Positions 1 to 9,973 of a stretch of DNA of 64,000 nucleotides are shown piece after piece. Source of the DNA: an uncultured Sphingomonadales bacterium (GTDB lineage: Bacteria; Pseudomonadota; Alphaproteobacteria; Sphingomonadales; Sphingomonadaceae); the NCBI GenBank assembly GCA_903839675.1, contig CAIMDB010000022.1, positions 124,001 through 188,000 of the forward strand, in the 5' to 3' direction. Position numbers and translations under genes: made by a program. The notes below the pieces were generated by a model. That model did no database searches, had not been told where the DNA came from, and was given only the letters and a program-made list of their open reading frames with translations. Numbering within the stretch: the first letter of the stretch is position 1; every line of letters starts with the position of its first letter.

Positions 1-717
1 GGATTTTCGGGCAAGCCGGCGACGACCGGCTGGGGCGTTGAGAAGATCGCGCAAACTTGGGCGACGTTGATGGCGCGGCTTGGCTATACGCGTTGGGTTG
101 CACAAGGAGGGGACTGGGGATCGGCCGTCACCAGTGCCATTGGTGCACAGGCACCAGAGGGGTGCATCGGCATCCACGTTAACATGCCGATGGCGGGGCC
201 TTCGCCTGAAGACTTGCAAAATCCCGGCCCGCGCGAACAGCAGGCGCTCGCTAAGCTGCAACATTACCAGCAATGGGATTCCGGCTATTCCAAGCAGCAG
301 GCGACCCGCCCACAGACGCTTGGATATGGCCTTGCCGATTCCCCGGTCGGGCAGGCGGCTTGGATCTATGAGAAGATGTGGTCCTGGACCGACAATGACG
401 GCACGCCCGAAAGTGCGCTGACCATGGATGAGATGCTCGACAACATCATGCTCTATTGGCTGCCCAACACCGGGACATCATCTGCGCGGCTTTATTGGGA
501 AAGCTTCGGCAGCTTTGCGCCGCGCGATATCCATCTGCCCGCCGGCGTCAGTCTGTTCCCCAAGGAAATCATGCGGCCAACGCGCAAATGGGTGGAAACC
601 TCCATGCACCAGCTCATTCATTGGAATGAGTTGGACAAGGGCGGGCATTTTGCGGCCTGGGAGCAGCCGGAGCTCTATGTGAACGAGGTGCGGACTTGCT
701 TCCGGCAGCTGCGCTGA
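1..717 (+). CDS. Epoxide hydrolase-type alpha/beta hydrolase, C-terminal part
   Basis: The frame is open from the first base, so the start lies outside the window; about 238 residues are visible. The fragment has the loop GFSGKP near its beginning and the nucleophile elbow GGDWGS, which puts an Asp at visible residue 38. Asp is the covalent nucleophile of epoxide hydrolases, while most other alpha/beta hydrolases use Ser. The C-terminal GGHFAAWEQPE (about 214-224) carries the catalytic His. Family members open epoxides by adding water; the real substrate cannot be read here, and a dehalogenase-like activity is not excluded. A palindromic repeat follows the stop codon. Confidence 0.85.
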   Translation, partial: GFSGKPATTGWGVEKIAQTWATLMARLGYTRWVAQGGDWGSAVTSAIGAQAPEGCIGIHVNMPMAGPSPEDLQNPGPREQQALAKLQHYQQWDSGYSKQQATRPQTLGYGLADSPVGQAAWIYEKMWSWTDNDGTPESALTMDEMLDNIMLYWLPNTGTSSARLYWESFGSFAPRDIHLPAGVSLFPKEIMRPTRKWVETSMHQLIHWNELDKGGHFAAWEQPELYVNEVRTCFRQLR

Positions 718-728
718 TCTCAAGACCC

Positions 729-818
729 ATCCGTTTGTGCTGAGCCTGTCGAAGCACTGTCCTTCCTCTTTGATGCAAAGAAAAGGACGACCCTTCGACG
801 GGCTCAGGGTAAACGGAT
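729..818. repeat. Palindromic repeat, family A, copy 1
   Basis: An imperfect inverted repeat with outer arms ATCCGTTTG and AAACGGAT and inner arms around CTGAGCCTGTCGAAG and CTTCGACGGGCTCAG. It lies between the convergent ends of the epoxide hydrolase and the monooxygenase, where its hairpin could end transcription from both sides (inference). Copies of the same family lie near 20403, 30116 and, inside glyS, 36665. Confidence 0.85.
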
Positions 819-858
819 CTGAATGAGGCTCAGCGCAAACGGTGTACTTTAGCCAAAT

Positions 859-2358
859 TTACTCCGCAGCTTCCAGCAGGGCGGGCGCATCCACCTTATG
901 CGCCTTTTCAAAGGTCATCGCTTCATCCTTGAGCGCACCGTAACGTAGCAGTCGGATATCCTTGCTATAGTTCTGGTGGAGCTTCCAAGGGAACTCCGTG
1001 CCCTGCTTGGGCAATTGGCTTTCCGCACGGGTGAAATAGCCGGACGAGAAATCAACAAAGCTCTCGGTTTCGATCTTCTGGCCATGGGTGCGCGGGATGG
1101 CGATCTTGTTGCCCGTTGCGTCCAGATGATTGATCAAGCGGCATGCATATTCCGACGTCAGATCGGCCTTCAGCGTCCACGATGCGTTGGTGTAGCCGAA
1201 CCACATGATGAGGTTCGGCACGTCGCTGTACATCGTGCCCTTATGGAGAATGTGCTGGCCCGGATGGAAGGGGACGCCATCCACATAGGCTTCAAGCCCC
1301 GACAACATCTGCATGTTGAGGCCGGTGGCGGAGACGACGATATCCGCTTCCAATTCCTGCCCGGATTTGAGCAAAATGCCCTTTTCGGTGAAGCGGTCGA
1401 TATGGTCCGTGGCGATGGACGCGCGGCCATCCTTAAGCGCGTTGAAGAAGTCGCTGTCTGGAACAAGGCAGAGGCGCTGGTCCCACGGCTTGTACGGCGG
1501 GGTGAAGTGCTTTGCGACATCGAAGCCCTCGGGCAGCATGTCCTTGACCATGCCGATCAACCGTTCGGCTGACTTCTCGGGGTTTTTGCGGAGCAGTTTG
1601 AACATGAACTGCTGCATCAACACGTTGCGCCAACGCGTGACCCAATAGGCTGCCTTAGGCGGCAGGACTTTGCGCAGGCCAAGTGCAAAGGCGTCTTCGG
1701 CCGGGCGGGAGACCATGTAGGTTGGGGTGCGCTGGAGCATGGTGACATGGCCTGCACCATTGTCGGCCATCGCCGGAACCAGCGTCACAGCCGTGGCACC
1801 GCTGCCGATAACGATGACCTTCTTGCCTTTATAGTCGAGATTTTCGGGCCAATGCTGCGGATGGACAAGCTTGCCCTTAAAGTCGCCAAGGCCTTCAAAT
1901 TCGGGCGTGTAGCCCTTGTCATAATTATAATAGCCAGAGCACATGAGCAGCATGTTACAGCGGATGGTCATAGGCTGGCCGTCGGCGCCAATCGTGCCCT
2001 CGACGGTCCATGTCGCGTCTTCGGAGGACCAGTGCGCGCGCTTCACATAATGGTTGAAGCGGATGTTCTTCTTGAGACCAAACTCCTCAACCGTTTCGCC
2101 GAGATAGCCCATGATCGCTGGCGCATCGGCAATCGCCTTGCGCGCGGTCCACGGCTTGAAGCTGAAGCCCAGCGTGTACATGTCGGAGTCAGAGCGGATG
2201 CCGGGATAGCGGAACAGATCCCATGTGCCGCCGAAATTTTCGCGGCGCTCCATGATGGCGAACGTCTTTCCGGGGCACTGCTTTTGCAGGTGCACCGCAG
2301 CGCCAATGCCGGAAATACCGGCACCGACAATCAGGACGTCAACATATTCAACTGCCAT
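859..2358 (-). CDS. Flavin-containing (Baeyer-Villiger type) monooxygenase
   Basis: A 499-residue FAD- and NADPH-dependent monooxygenase. The first Rossmann motif GAGISG (residues 12-17) binds FAD, a second one, GSGATA (185-190), binds NADPH, and the motif FKGKLVHPQHW (160-170) matches the Baeyer-Villiger fingerprint F-x-G-x-x-x-H-x-x-x-W between them. Such enzymes insert oxygen next to a ketone to give an ester or lactone, or oxidise soft nucleophiles; the substrate is unknown. The ATG start has AGGGTGGA about eight bases upstream. The gene stands alone and converges with the epoxide hydrolase, which suggests but does not prove a shared role in catabolism of cyclic or xenobiotic compounds. 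Confidence 0.88.
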   Translation of the reverse strand: MAVEYVDVLIVGAGISGIGAAVHLQKQCPGKTFAIMERRENFGGTWDLFRYPGIRSDSDMYTLGFSFKPWTARKAIADAPAIMGYLGETVEEFGLKKNIRFNHYVKRAHWSSEDATWTVEGTIGADGQPMTIRCNMLLMCSGYYNYDKGYTPEFEGLGDFKGKLVHPQHWPENLDYKGKKVIVIGSGATAVTLVPAMADNGAGHVTMLQRTPTYMVSRPAEDAFALGLRKVLPPKAAYWVTRWRNVLMQQFMFKLLRKNPEKSAERLIGMVKDMLPEGFDVAKHFTPPYKPWDQRLCLVPDSDFFNALKDGRASIATDHIDRFTEKGILLKSGQELEADIVVSATGLNMQMLSGLEAYVDGVPFHPGQHILHKGTMYSDVPNLIMWFGYTNASWTLKADLTSEYACRLINHLDATGNKIAIPRTHGQKIETESFVDFSSGYFTRAESQLPKQGTEFPWKLHQNYSKDIRLLRYGALKDEAMTFEKAHKVDAPALLEAAE

Positions 2359-2414
2359 TTCAATCCACCCTAGTTTTCATTTGGTGGGATTTTGGCAGAA
2401 TTCCATTAGGTTGC

Positions 2415-2450
2415 AAGGGGCAACTTGACGTGAAGGTCAAGTTGCCCCTT
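2415..2450 (-). terminator. Perfect 15-bp inverted repeat after yceI
   Basis: Arms 2415-2429 and 2436-2450 are perfectly complementary (AAGGGGCAACTTGAC and its reverse complement) around a six-base loop. It lies just after the yceI stop and before the monooxygenase start, both read on the minus strand. There is no clear T-run, so it may be a Rho-independent terminator only in part, or an operator for the monooxygenase gene. Confidence 0.5.
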
Positions 2451-2472
2451 GAAAACGATGATTTTGAAAAGC

Positions 2473-3084
2473 TTACTTCTCAAAAGCGATGCTGATGGCG
2501 ATTTTCACATCGTCGCCCACCATGGGCACATATTTTGCCATGCCGAAATCGCTGCGCTTGATTGTCGTTGAGCCGTGGAAGCCGATGGTCGCCTTCTTGT
2601 TCATCGGGTTGTTGCCTGCGCCGGTGAAGGTGGCATCCAGCACGACAGGCTTGGTGACACCAAGCAGCGTCAGGTTGCCGGTGATCTTCGCCGTGTTGCC
2701 TGTGGCCACAACGTTGGTCGATTCGAACGTGGCGGTCGGGAACTTTGCGGCATCAAGGAAGTCCGGAGACATCATATGCTTGGTCAGGTCTGCGCGTGAT
2801 GTCGCGAGATCGCTCACGGGGATCGTGATGCTGACTTTGGAATCATTCGGCTTGGCTGGGTCGATGGTCAGGCTGCCGGTTGGCTGCCCGAAAATGCCGA
2901 AATAGTCGTTGAAACCGAAGTGGTTGACCGTCCACTGGATCTGGGCGTGATGATTGTCGACGGCATAAGTGCCGGCCACGACACGCGACGCGTCCACTTG
3001 ACCGGGAAGCTGCGGAGCGCCGCCTTGGGCGACCAGAGGAGCTGCGGCGAGCAGGGGCAATGCGAGCAGGAAAGACTTGTTCAT
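2473..3084 (-). CDS. YceI family periplasmic protein
   Basis: A 203-residue secreted protein of the YceI (lipocalin-like, polyisoprenoid-binding) family. Residues 1 to about 20 form a signal peptide (MNKSFLLALPLLAAAPLVAQ). The mature part contains the family pattern: DNHHAQIQWTVNHFGF near the start of the barrel, LATSRADLTKHMMSPDFLDA, and the end GDDVKIAISIAFE. The ATG at 3084 was chosen over the longer frame because GAGGAG stands at the right distance before it and the signal peptide starts there. It follows the ilvC terminator, so it is probably transcribed on its own. Family members bind long isoprenoid or amide ligands; the ligand here is unknown. Confidence 0.9.
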   Translation of the reverse strand: MNKSFLLALPLLAAAPLVAQGGAPQLPGQVDASRVVAGTYAVDNHHAQIQWTVNHFGFNDYFGIFGQPTGSLTIDPAKPNDSKVSITIPVSDLATSRADLTKHMMSPDFLDAAKFPTATFESTNVVATGNTAKITGNLTLLGVTKPVVLDATFTGAGNNPMNKKATIGFHGSTTIKRSDFGMAKYVPMVGDDVKIAISIAFEK

Positions 3085-3101
3085 GGGGAAGACTCCTCGA
3101 C

Positions 3102-3144
3102 AAAAATGATTGGGGGGCAGCGCCAATGTTGGCACTACCCCCCA
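3102..3144 (-). terminator. Rho-independent terminator of the ilv genes
   Basis: On the minus strand, arms TGGGGGGTAGTGCCA and TGGCGCTGCCCCCCA form a 15-bp stem with two G-U pairs and a four-base loop (plus-strand 3111-3125 and 3130-3144), followed by ATCATTTTTG. The position, about 50 bases after the ilvC stop codon and before the yceI start, fits the end of the ilv transcript. Confidence 0.82.
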
Positions 3145-3196
3145 TTTAGTCAAGGAAAGCTCTTCTTGGATGGTTCCAAGAATTGGGAGCAATCGC

Positions 3197-4348
<1,152 letters not shown>

Positions 4349-4864
4349 TTAAATGGCTTCCTTGCCCCGCGCCATAGCAACGATACCGGTGCGGGCGACC
4401 TCGACGAGGCCGATTTCTTTCATGAGTTCCACAAAGCGGTCGATCTTGGTCGATGCGCCCGTGACTTCAAAAACAAAGCTCGAAATCGTCGTGTCGACAA
4501 CGTTCGCGCGGAAAACCTCAGCAAGGCGGAGCGCTTCAATACGGTGGTCGCCGGTTCCGGCAACCTTCACCAGCGCCAGTTCACGCTCGACATGGTCGCC
4601 CAGCAGCGTGAGATCGGTCACCTTGTGGACCGGCACCATGCGGTCGAGCTGCGCGACGACCTGTTCGATGACGGCAGGCGTGCCCGCAGTCACGATGGTG
4701 ATGCGGCTGATCGAGTCATCCTCGGTGATATCAGCCACCGTCAGGCTTTCGATGTTATAGCCGCGCGCTGTGAACATGCCCGCGATGCGCGCAAGCACAC
4801 CGGGCTCATTCGTCACGGTAACGGAGAGAGTATGACGCTCTTTCAGGCCTTCTTTGATGTGCAT
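4349..4864 (-). CDS. ilvN: Acetolactate synthase, regulatory small subunit
   Basis: A 171-residue regulatory subunit of acetohydroxyacid synthase. The N-terminal ACT domain is clear (HTLSVTVTNEPGVLARIAGMF from about residue 12, then RGYNIESLTV), and the C-terminal ACT-like half follows (ELALVKVAG, VFEVTGASTKIDRFVELM). The subunit activates the catalytic subunit and makes it sensitive to valine. Its ATG overlaps the ilvB stop codon by one base (TAATG), so the two subunits are translationally coupled. A member of this size is usually called IlvH or IlvN; the symbol depends on naming custom. Confidence 0.95.
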   Translation of the reverse strand: MHIKEGLKERHTLSVTVTNEPGVLARIAGMFTARGYNIESLTVADITEDDSISRITIVTAGTPAVIEQVVAQLDRMVPVHKVTDLTLLGDHVERELALVKVAGTGDHRIEALRLAEVFRANVVDTTISSFVFEVTGASTKIDRFVELMKEIGLVEVARTGIVAMARGKEAI

Positions 4865-6612
4865 TAAACCAGCGCCTTCGCTTCGTCGTCCAGTTCGCCT
4901 GACACCTGATCGTCAGCGAGGATCATTTCAACATGGGATGCGCCCGACGGGATCATCGGGAAGCAATTGGCCACCTTGGCAACCAAGCAGTCCACAATCA
5001 CCGGCCCATCATAGGCCAGCATTTCGGCGATGCCCGATTCCAACTGATCAGGCGTTTCGATCCGAATGCCCTTCCAGCCATAAGCTTCACCCAACTTCAC
5101 GAAATCGGGCAGGGCGTCTGAATAGCTCTCGGAATAGCGGCTGGAATAGGTCAGTTCCTGCCACTGGCGGACCATGCCCATATACTCGTTGTTGAGGATG
5201 AAGATCTTGACCGGCAGGCGATATTGCGTCGCTGTCGCCAGTTCCTGAATGTTCATCTGGATGGACGCTTCCCCGGCAATGTCGATGACAAGCGCATTGG
5301 GATTGCCCAACTGCGCGCCGATGGCCGCAGGCAGGCCATAGCCCATCGTGCCTAGACCGCCCGATGTCAGCCACTTGTTCGGCGATTCAAAGTGGAAATG
5401 CTGCGCCGCCCACATCTGATGCTGGCCGACCTCTGTGGTGATGATCGGGTTCTTCTTGTGCGTGGCATTCCACAGGGCCTGAACGGCGGCTTGTGGCATG
5501 ATTTCGGTCGTGGACGGCGGGTAGGACAGCGATTTCTTGGCGCGCCATTCGTCGATCTGCTTCCACCATGCTGACAGATCAGCCTTGGTGTGCTGGCGTG
5601 CCTTCCAGACTTTCACCATGTCTTCCATCACATGGCCGACATCGCCAACGATGGGCAGGTCAACACGGACGGTCTTGTTCATCGAACTGCGGTCGATATC
5701 GATGTGGATTTTCTTCGCCTTGGGCGCAAAGGCATCCAGACGGCCCGTGACACGGTCATCAAAGCGTGCACCGAGGCACACGATGAGGTCGGCCTGGTTC
5801 ATCGTCCAATTGGCTTCATAGGTGCCGTGCATGCCCAGCATGCCGAGCCAAGCCTCACCCGACGCCGGATAAGCACCAAGGCCCATGAGCGTGGAGGTCA
5901 CGGGCGCGCCGGTGATGCGGGCGAGTTCACGCAGGATCTGGCTTGCGGCCGGACCCGAATTGATGATGCCACCGCCCGTATAGAGGATCGGCCGTTCCGC
6001 CGCCGCGAGCATTTCGACAGCCGCTTCGATCAGCTTGATGTCGCCCTTTACTTGGGGGCGATAGCTTGCGTGATTGATCGTACCCGGCTTTTTATAAGGC
6101 GCGGTGGCGACCTGAACGTCCTTTGGAATGTCCACGACAACCGGGCCGGGACGCCCCGTCGTTGCGATGTGGAACGCTTCGTGGATGACATTGCCCAGCG
6201 TTTCGGGCGACTTCACAAGATAGTTATGCTTGGTGCAGTGGCGCGTGATGCCCACCGTATCGGCTTCCTGAAACGCATCAGAACCGATGAGGTGCGTCGC
6301 AACCTGACCGGTGATGACCACCATCGGGATGGAGTCCATCAATGCATCGGTGATGCCCGTGACAGCATTGGTCGCGCCAGGGCCCGAGGTGACGAGGACG
6401 ACACCTGGCTTGCCGGTCGCGCGGGCATAGCCTTCGGCGGCATGGGTGGCGGCCTGTTCATGGCGGACGAGGATGTGGCGGATGCGCTTTTGCTGGAACA
6501 GCGCGTCATAAATCGGCAGCACAGCGCCGCCCGGATAGCCAAAAATGACCTCGACACCGAGATCGCTCAGCGCCTCGATCAGGATATTGGCTCCAGACTG
6601 TTCCTTCGGCAT
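4864..6612 (-). CDS. ilvB: Acetolactate synthase, catalytic large subunit
   Basis: A 582-residue thiamine diphosphate enzyme that joins pyruvate with pyruvate or 2-ketobutyrate, the first common step of branched-chain amino acid synthesis. The catalytic Glu is E52 (RHEQAATHAAEG), the FAD/central domain follows, and the thiamine diphosphate motif runs from AGEAS (446-450) to LNN (473-475). The usual Mg-ligand Asp of GDG/GDA is Glu here (E448), a conservative change worth noting. The start MPKEQSG was chosen because family similarity begins there, although an upstream ATG is in frame. It heads ilvB-ilvN-ilvC; no leader peptide or attenuator was found in the 80 bases before it. Confidence 0.96.
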   Translation of the reverse strand: MPKEQSGANILIEALSDLGVEVIFGYPGGAVLPIYDALFQQKRIRHILVRHEQAATHAAEGYARATGKPGVVLVTSGPGATNAVTGITDALMDSIPMVVITGQVATHLIGSDAFQEADTVGITRHCTKHNYLVKSPETLGNVIHEAFHIATTGRPGPVVVDIPKDVQVATAPYKKPGTINHASYRPQVKGDIKLIEAAVEMLAAAERPILYTGGGIINSGPAASQILRELARITGAPVTSTLMGLGAYPASGEAWLGMLGMHGTYEANWTMNQADLIVCLGARFDDRVTGRLDAFAPKAKKIHIDIDRSSMNKTVRVDLPIVGDVGHVMEDMVKVWKARQHTKADLSAWWKQIDEWRAKKSLSYPPSTTEIMPQAAVQALWNATHKKNPIITTEVGQHQMWAAQHFHFESPNKWLTSGGLGTMGYGLPAAIGAQLGNPNALVIDIAGEASIQMNIQELATATQYRLPVKIFILNNEYMGMVRQWQELTYSSRYSESYSDALPDFVKLGEAYGWKGIRIETPDQLESGIAEMLAYDGPVIVDCLVAKVANCFPMIPSGASHVEMILADDQVSGELDDEAKALV

Positions 6613-6693
6613 TTCAATCTTCCCAGCTTGCCAGCGGCGCCCTGTTGCACTGCGGCAGGATTTTCGCAAGGCGGGCGCCCTACGAATAACAAA

Positions 6694-7638
6694 CTAATAT
6701 GTCAACGCCGTATCACGTAATATTATTGCTAATTCGTCAATCTTGACGTTATCTAATTCGTCATTGAAGCGCAGCCACTCGGTCGGCGGCTGATTGCGGA
6801 ACCACGTAAACTGGCGCTTTGCGTATTGGCGCGTGGCTGTTTGGCCCTGTTCGATTGCTGCATCGCGGGAAAGCGCGCCGGAGAGGAAGGCGGCAATGTC
6901 AGGAACGCCAATAGCGCGCATCACCGGCAGATCAGGGTCAAGGTTCCGCGCCATCAGGGCTTCAACCTCCGCGATCCCATCTGCGTCCAGCATGGCTGCA
7001 AACCGCCGGCCGCAACGCTCATAGAGCCATGCGCGCGGCGGAAGGAGGACAACAGGAACCAGCCGGATCTGCTGGCCAATGCCGCCCACAAGATCGGCCT
7101 GCCAGTCCCTGATCGGCCGACCGGTGGAGCGCACTACTTCCAAGGCGCGGGCAATACGGGTGCTGTCATTGGCGTCAAGACGGGCGGCTGCTTCGGGGTC
7201 TTCTGCCAAGAGATACGCCCGCGCTTCTGTCAAAGGGAGCGCGCGAACCGCGGTCCGAATGGCGGGGTCAATCTCCGGCACCGGCGCAATACCCTCGAGC
7301 AGCGTCCGCAGATACATGCCGGTGCCGCCAACCAAGATGGGAAGGCGGGCTTGGGCGTGGGCCGCCGAAATCTCGGCTTTGGCCTCCGCGGCCCATTGGG
7401 CAGCAGAACAGGCGGTGGCACCATCCAGATGGCCGAACAGCCGATGTGGCGCACGCGATTCTTCTTCCGCGCTTGGCCGCGCTGAAACGATCCTCAAGTC
7501 CTTGTAAACCTGACTGGCATCGGCGTTGATGATGATGCCGCCCGTCATTTCTGCAAGGCGCAGCGCCAATGCGGACTTGCCGCTGGCCGTCGGCCCTGCA
7601 ATGAGCGCCACCGTCTCAGGCTTTTTGGATGGTTCCAT
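6694..7638 (-). CDS. miaA: tRNA dimethylallyltransferase
   Basis: A 314-residue enzyme that adds the isopentenyl group to A37 of tRNAs reading UNN codons. The P-loop GPTASGKS is at residues 15-22, followed by the substrate motif [12 protein letters not shown] and the conserved VGGTGMYL. The end has the usual [13 protein letters not shown]. The ATG at 7638 was chosen because family similarity starts right after it; an in-frame ATG at 7656 would add six residues. This start codon overlaps that of serB on the other strand (CATG), so each promoter must lie inside the other gene. No strong ribosome binding site is seen. Confidence 0.94.
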   Translation of the reverse strand: MEPSKKPETVALIAGPTASGKSALALRLAEMTGGIIINADASQVYKDLRIVSARPSAEEESRAPHRLFGHLDGATACSAAQWAAEAKAEISAAHAQARLPILVGGTGMYLRTLLEGIAPVPEIDPAIRTAVRALPLTEARAYLLAEDPEAAARLDANDSTRIARALEVVRSTGRPIRDWQADLVGGIGQQIRLVPVVLLPPRAWLYERCGRRFAAMLDADGIAEVEALMARNLDPDLPVMRAIGVPDIAAFLSGALSRDAAIEQGQTATRQYAKRQFTWFRNQPPTEWLRFNDELDNVKIDELAIILRDTALTY

Positions 7639-8521
7639 GTTCACAGCGACGCTCATAGCAGCAGACCGGTTTGATGCAGGCGATATTTCAACCGCTGCGG
7701 ACCGCGTGGCACAAAGCGGCGCTACGGTCCTGTCGTCCGGCTGGATTGAGGATGGCAAGGCGCTGGATGTGGAGTTCACGGGGGACCCCGCCGCCGTCCG
7801 CGTCGCCGTTGAAGGCGCCTTTGATCGTACCGATGCCATCGTCCAGAAGACGGCCGACCGCGCGCGGAGATTGATTATCGCGGACATGGATTCGACGATG
7901 ATCACCATTGAGTGCATCGATGAATTGGCCGACTATGCCGGCATCAAGCCGCAGATTGCCGAAGTCACGGAGCGCGCCATGCGCGGAGAGCTCGACTTTG
8001 AAGAGGCGCTGCGCAGTCGCGTGGCTTTGCTGAAGGGGCTGTCTGAAAACGTCATCGACCAATGTCTTGTCGAGCGCGTCGTCATTATGCCCGGCGCACG
8101 CGCGCTGGTGCAGACGATCCGCGCCCAAGGCGGTATGGCGATCCTTGTGTCAGGCGGCTTCACCCGCTTTGCCGATCCGGTGGCGACAGAAATCGGTTTC
8201 AACAAGGCCATCGCCAATCGCCTTGGGATCAGGGACGGAATGTTGACCGGACAGGTGGAAGGCGACATCGTCGGCGCTCAAACCAAGCGGAAGACGTTGA
8301 TCGATACCTTGTCCGCTTATGAGCTTCGCTCCTCCGCCAGCCTTGCTGTGGGTGACGGGGCGAATGACATCCCCATGATTGAGGCGGCAGGCTTAGGCGT
8401 CGCCTATCACGCCAAGCCGAAGACCGCCGCCGCCGCCGCGGCCCGGGTAGACCATGGCGACCTGACGGCTATCCTCTATGCAATGGGCTATCCGCGCAGT
8501 GCCTGGGCCTGCGCGGACTAA
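7637..8521 (+). CDS. serB: Phosphoserine phosphatase
   Basis: A 294-residue HAD-family phosphatase for the last step of serine synthesis. An N-terminal ACT-like region (about 1-75) precedes the HAD core: motif I DMDST (83-87) with the nucleophile Asp, motif II in [11 protein letters not shown], and motif [17 protein letters not shown], all in normal order. The start [11 protein letters not shown] was chosen because the frame upstream runs antisense through the conserved miaA P-loop. GGATGG lies about five bases before the ATG. The gene ends 13 bases from the convergent Sel1-SPOR gene. Confidence 0.95.
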   Translation: MFTATLIAADRFDAGDISTAADRVAQSGATVLSSGWIEDGKALDVEFTGDPAAVRVAVEGAFDRTDAIVQKTADRARRLIIADMDSTMITIECIDELADYAGIKPQIAEVTERAMRGELDFEEALRSRVALLKGLSENVIDQCLVERVVIMPGARALVQTIRAQGGMAILVSGGFTRFADPVATEIGFNKAIANRLGIRDGMLTGQVEGDIVGAQTKRKTLIDTLSAYELRSSASLAVGDGANDIPMIEAAGLGVAYHAKPKTAAAAAARVDHGDLTAILYAMGYPRSAWACAD

Positions 8522-8534
8522 GCTTCCGCCGACT

Positions 8535-9788
8535 TTACGGTGCGACTGGGAAGCAACCCTGTCCCGCCGCTTGGGCTGACTTGCAGACCCGATCCGCATC
8601 GGCACGGGAGGCAAGGGGCCCGGCCTGAAGGCGGGTTATGCTTGCCGCTTTGACCAGATAAGGCTGGAGGCCACCAAGTCCGGAAATCCGGCCTTTGAGC
8701 TGGCTCCACTGCGTCTTTGCTTTGGTTTCTTCGCTAAAGGCACCCAACTGGACGCGCCAGCCCTTGCCGGCAATTGGCTTGGCCTTTGGAGCGGTCACTT
8801 TCGCCACGACAGGCTTTGGCGCAACCTGCTTCGGCGCAACGGCGCGCGGGGCGGCGCGAACCGGCCGGGGCTGTTCCTCATAGGTCGGCGCTTCATAGGC
8901 AGGCGTGCTGTAATCCGGCTCCGGCTCATTGGCGACAGGGGCGGGGGTCTGCCACTGCGGCTCAGGCGCTACTTCAACCGGCAATTGCGCGGGCCGTTCC
9001 GCCGGGGCCGCGTTGCGACGTGGCGGCGGCAATGCGCTGCGGCTGGAGGTCATCAGCGGCGCGCGCGATTGCGGGACTGGCGCTGTGCGAACCGGCGCAG
9101 GCAAGTCCGGCTTCATCGGCTGGACGCTCACGGGCGGCAGAGGCGCTGGAATGGGGTCAACCGCTGCCAACTTCGGTCGGCTGCTGGCCAATTCCATATC
9201 GCGGGCAAGGGCCAGACCCTTTTGCCGCTGTTCGAGGGGAATGAACTTATCCATTTGGGCCAGGCTGGAGGATGCACGGGCAAGACCCGTTGCCGACGCC
9301 CGCGTCATAAGGGCGTAAGCCGTCGTCCAGTCCTTCTCAGCAAAGTCACCGTTGAACATGGCCGTCGCAAGGACGTACTGAGCGCGCGGATCACCGCGGT
9401 TGGCGGAGCGGCGGATCATCGGCATTGCGTTCTGCCGGTCGCCATTCTGGAACATGATCAGTCCCAGATTGTCTTCGGCCTGAAGATGGCCCTGCGCTGC
9501 TGCGCGGCGATACCAATCTTCTGCTGCTTTCATGTCAACCGGAACACTGCGGCCAAAGCGATAGGCTTGTGCCAAATTAAATTGCGCATCGGCATCGCCT
9601 TTGATGGCCAGCGGACGCCAAAGCTTCACAGCGGTCGCGTAATCACCCGATTCCCAGGCTTCGACACCGCGTTTGACATCGTTGGCCTGCGATGGCTGGC
9701 CCGACGCTTGGCGGGATTGCGCAAATGATTGAGTTACAGGCACAATCATGACCGCCGCACATAGCGCCGCCGACAAAGTTAATCTCAT
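8535..9788 (-). CDS. Secreted Sel1-repeat protein with C-terminal SPOR domain
   Basis: A 417-residue exported protein. Residues 1 to about 24 form a signal peptide (LSAALCAAVMIVPVTQSFAQ). Sel1-type helical repeats occupy about 65-190 (DADAQFNLAQAYRFG, HLQAEDNLGLIMFQNG, DPRAQYVLATAMFNG). A Pro/Ala-rich linker spans about 205-335, and a SPOR domain closes the protein (GWRVQLGAFSEE to CFPVAP). SPOR domains bind denuded peptidoglycan glycans at division septa. A TTG two codons upstream is possible, but the ATG at 9788 has GGGGGA at good distance. It is divergent from the ParA gene, whose downstream neighbour also ends in SPOR, which points to a shared envelope function. Confidence 0.88.
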   Translation of the reverse strand: MRLTLSAALCAAVMIVPVTQSFAQSRQASGQPSQANDVKRGVEAWESGDYATAVKLWRPLAIKGDADAQFNLAQAYRFGRSVPVDMKAAEDWYRRAAAQGHLQAEDNLGLIMFQNGDRQNAMPMIRRSANRGDPRAQYVLATAMFNGDFAEKDWTTAYALMTRASATGLARASSSLAQMDKFIPLEQRQKGLALARDMELASSRPKLAAVDPIPAPLPPVSVQPMKPDLPAPVRTAPVPQSRAPLMTSSRSALPPPRRNAAPAERPAQLPVEVAPEPQWQTPAPVANEPEPDYSTPAYEAPTYEEQPRPVRAAPRAVAPKQVAPKPVVAKVTAPKAKPIAGKGWRVQLGAFSEETKAKTQWSQLKGRISGLGGLQPYLVKAASITRLQAGPLASRADADRVCKSAQAAGQGCFPVAP

Positions 9789-9973
9789 CTTCAATCCCCC
9801 GATACGCGTGGTTTGGGGATAGCTATACGAAATAGCCTTAACGTCGCCTTACCCTTGCTTGAATTGGGCATATGTCCATGGCGGCGCAAATTGCCGCCAC
9901 AGCGTTAACCTAAATTTAGCCACCCCCATGGCAGTGAAGCAGGAACAGTTATTCATGACCGGGGGTCCAATCT

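Noticed and set aside
6613-6693. Attenuator leader before ilvB
   Set aside because: No short peptide rich in Leu, Ile or Val and no alternate hairpins were seen in the 80 bases available.
5590-6720. Long plus-strand frame of 376 codons opposite ilvB
   Set aside because: It is the antisense shadow of a well-conserved gene and has no recognisable domain or ribosome site.
9795-9973. parS-like centromere or iteron sites between the Sel1-SPOR and ParA genes
   Set aside because: Only a short GGCGGC/GCCGCC repeat is present; no parS consensus or direct repeats were found.
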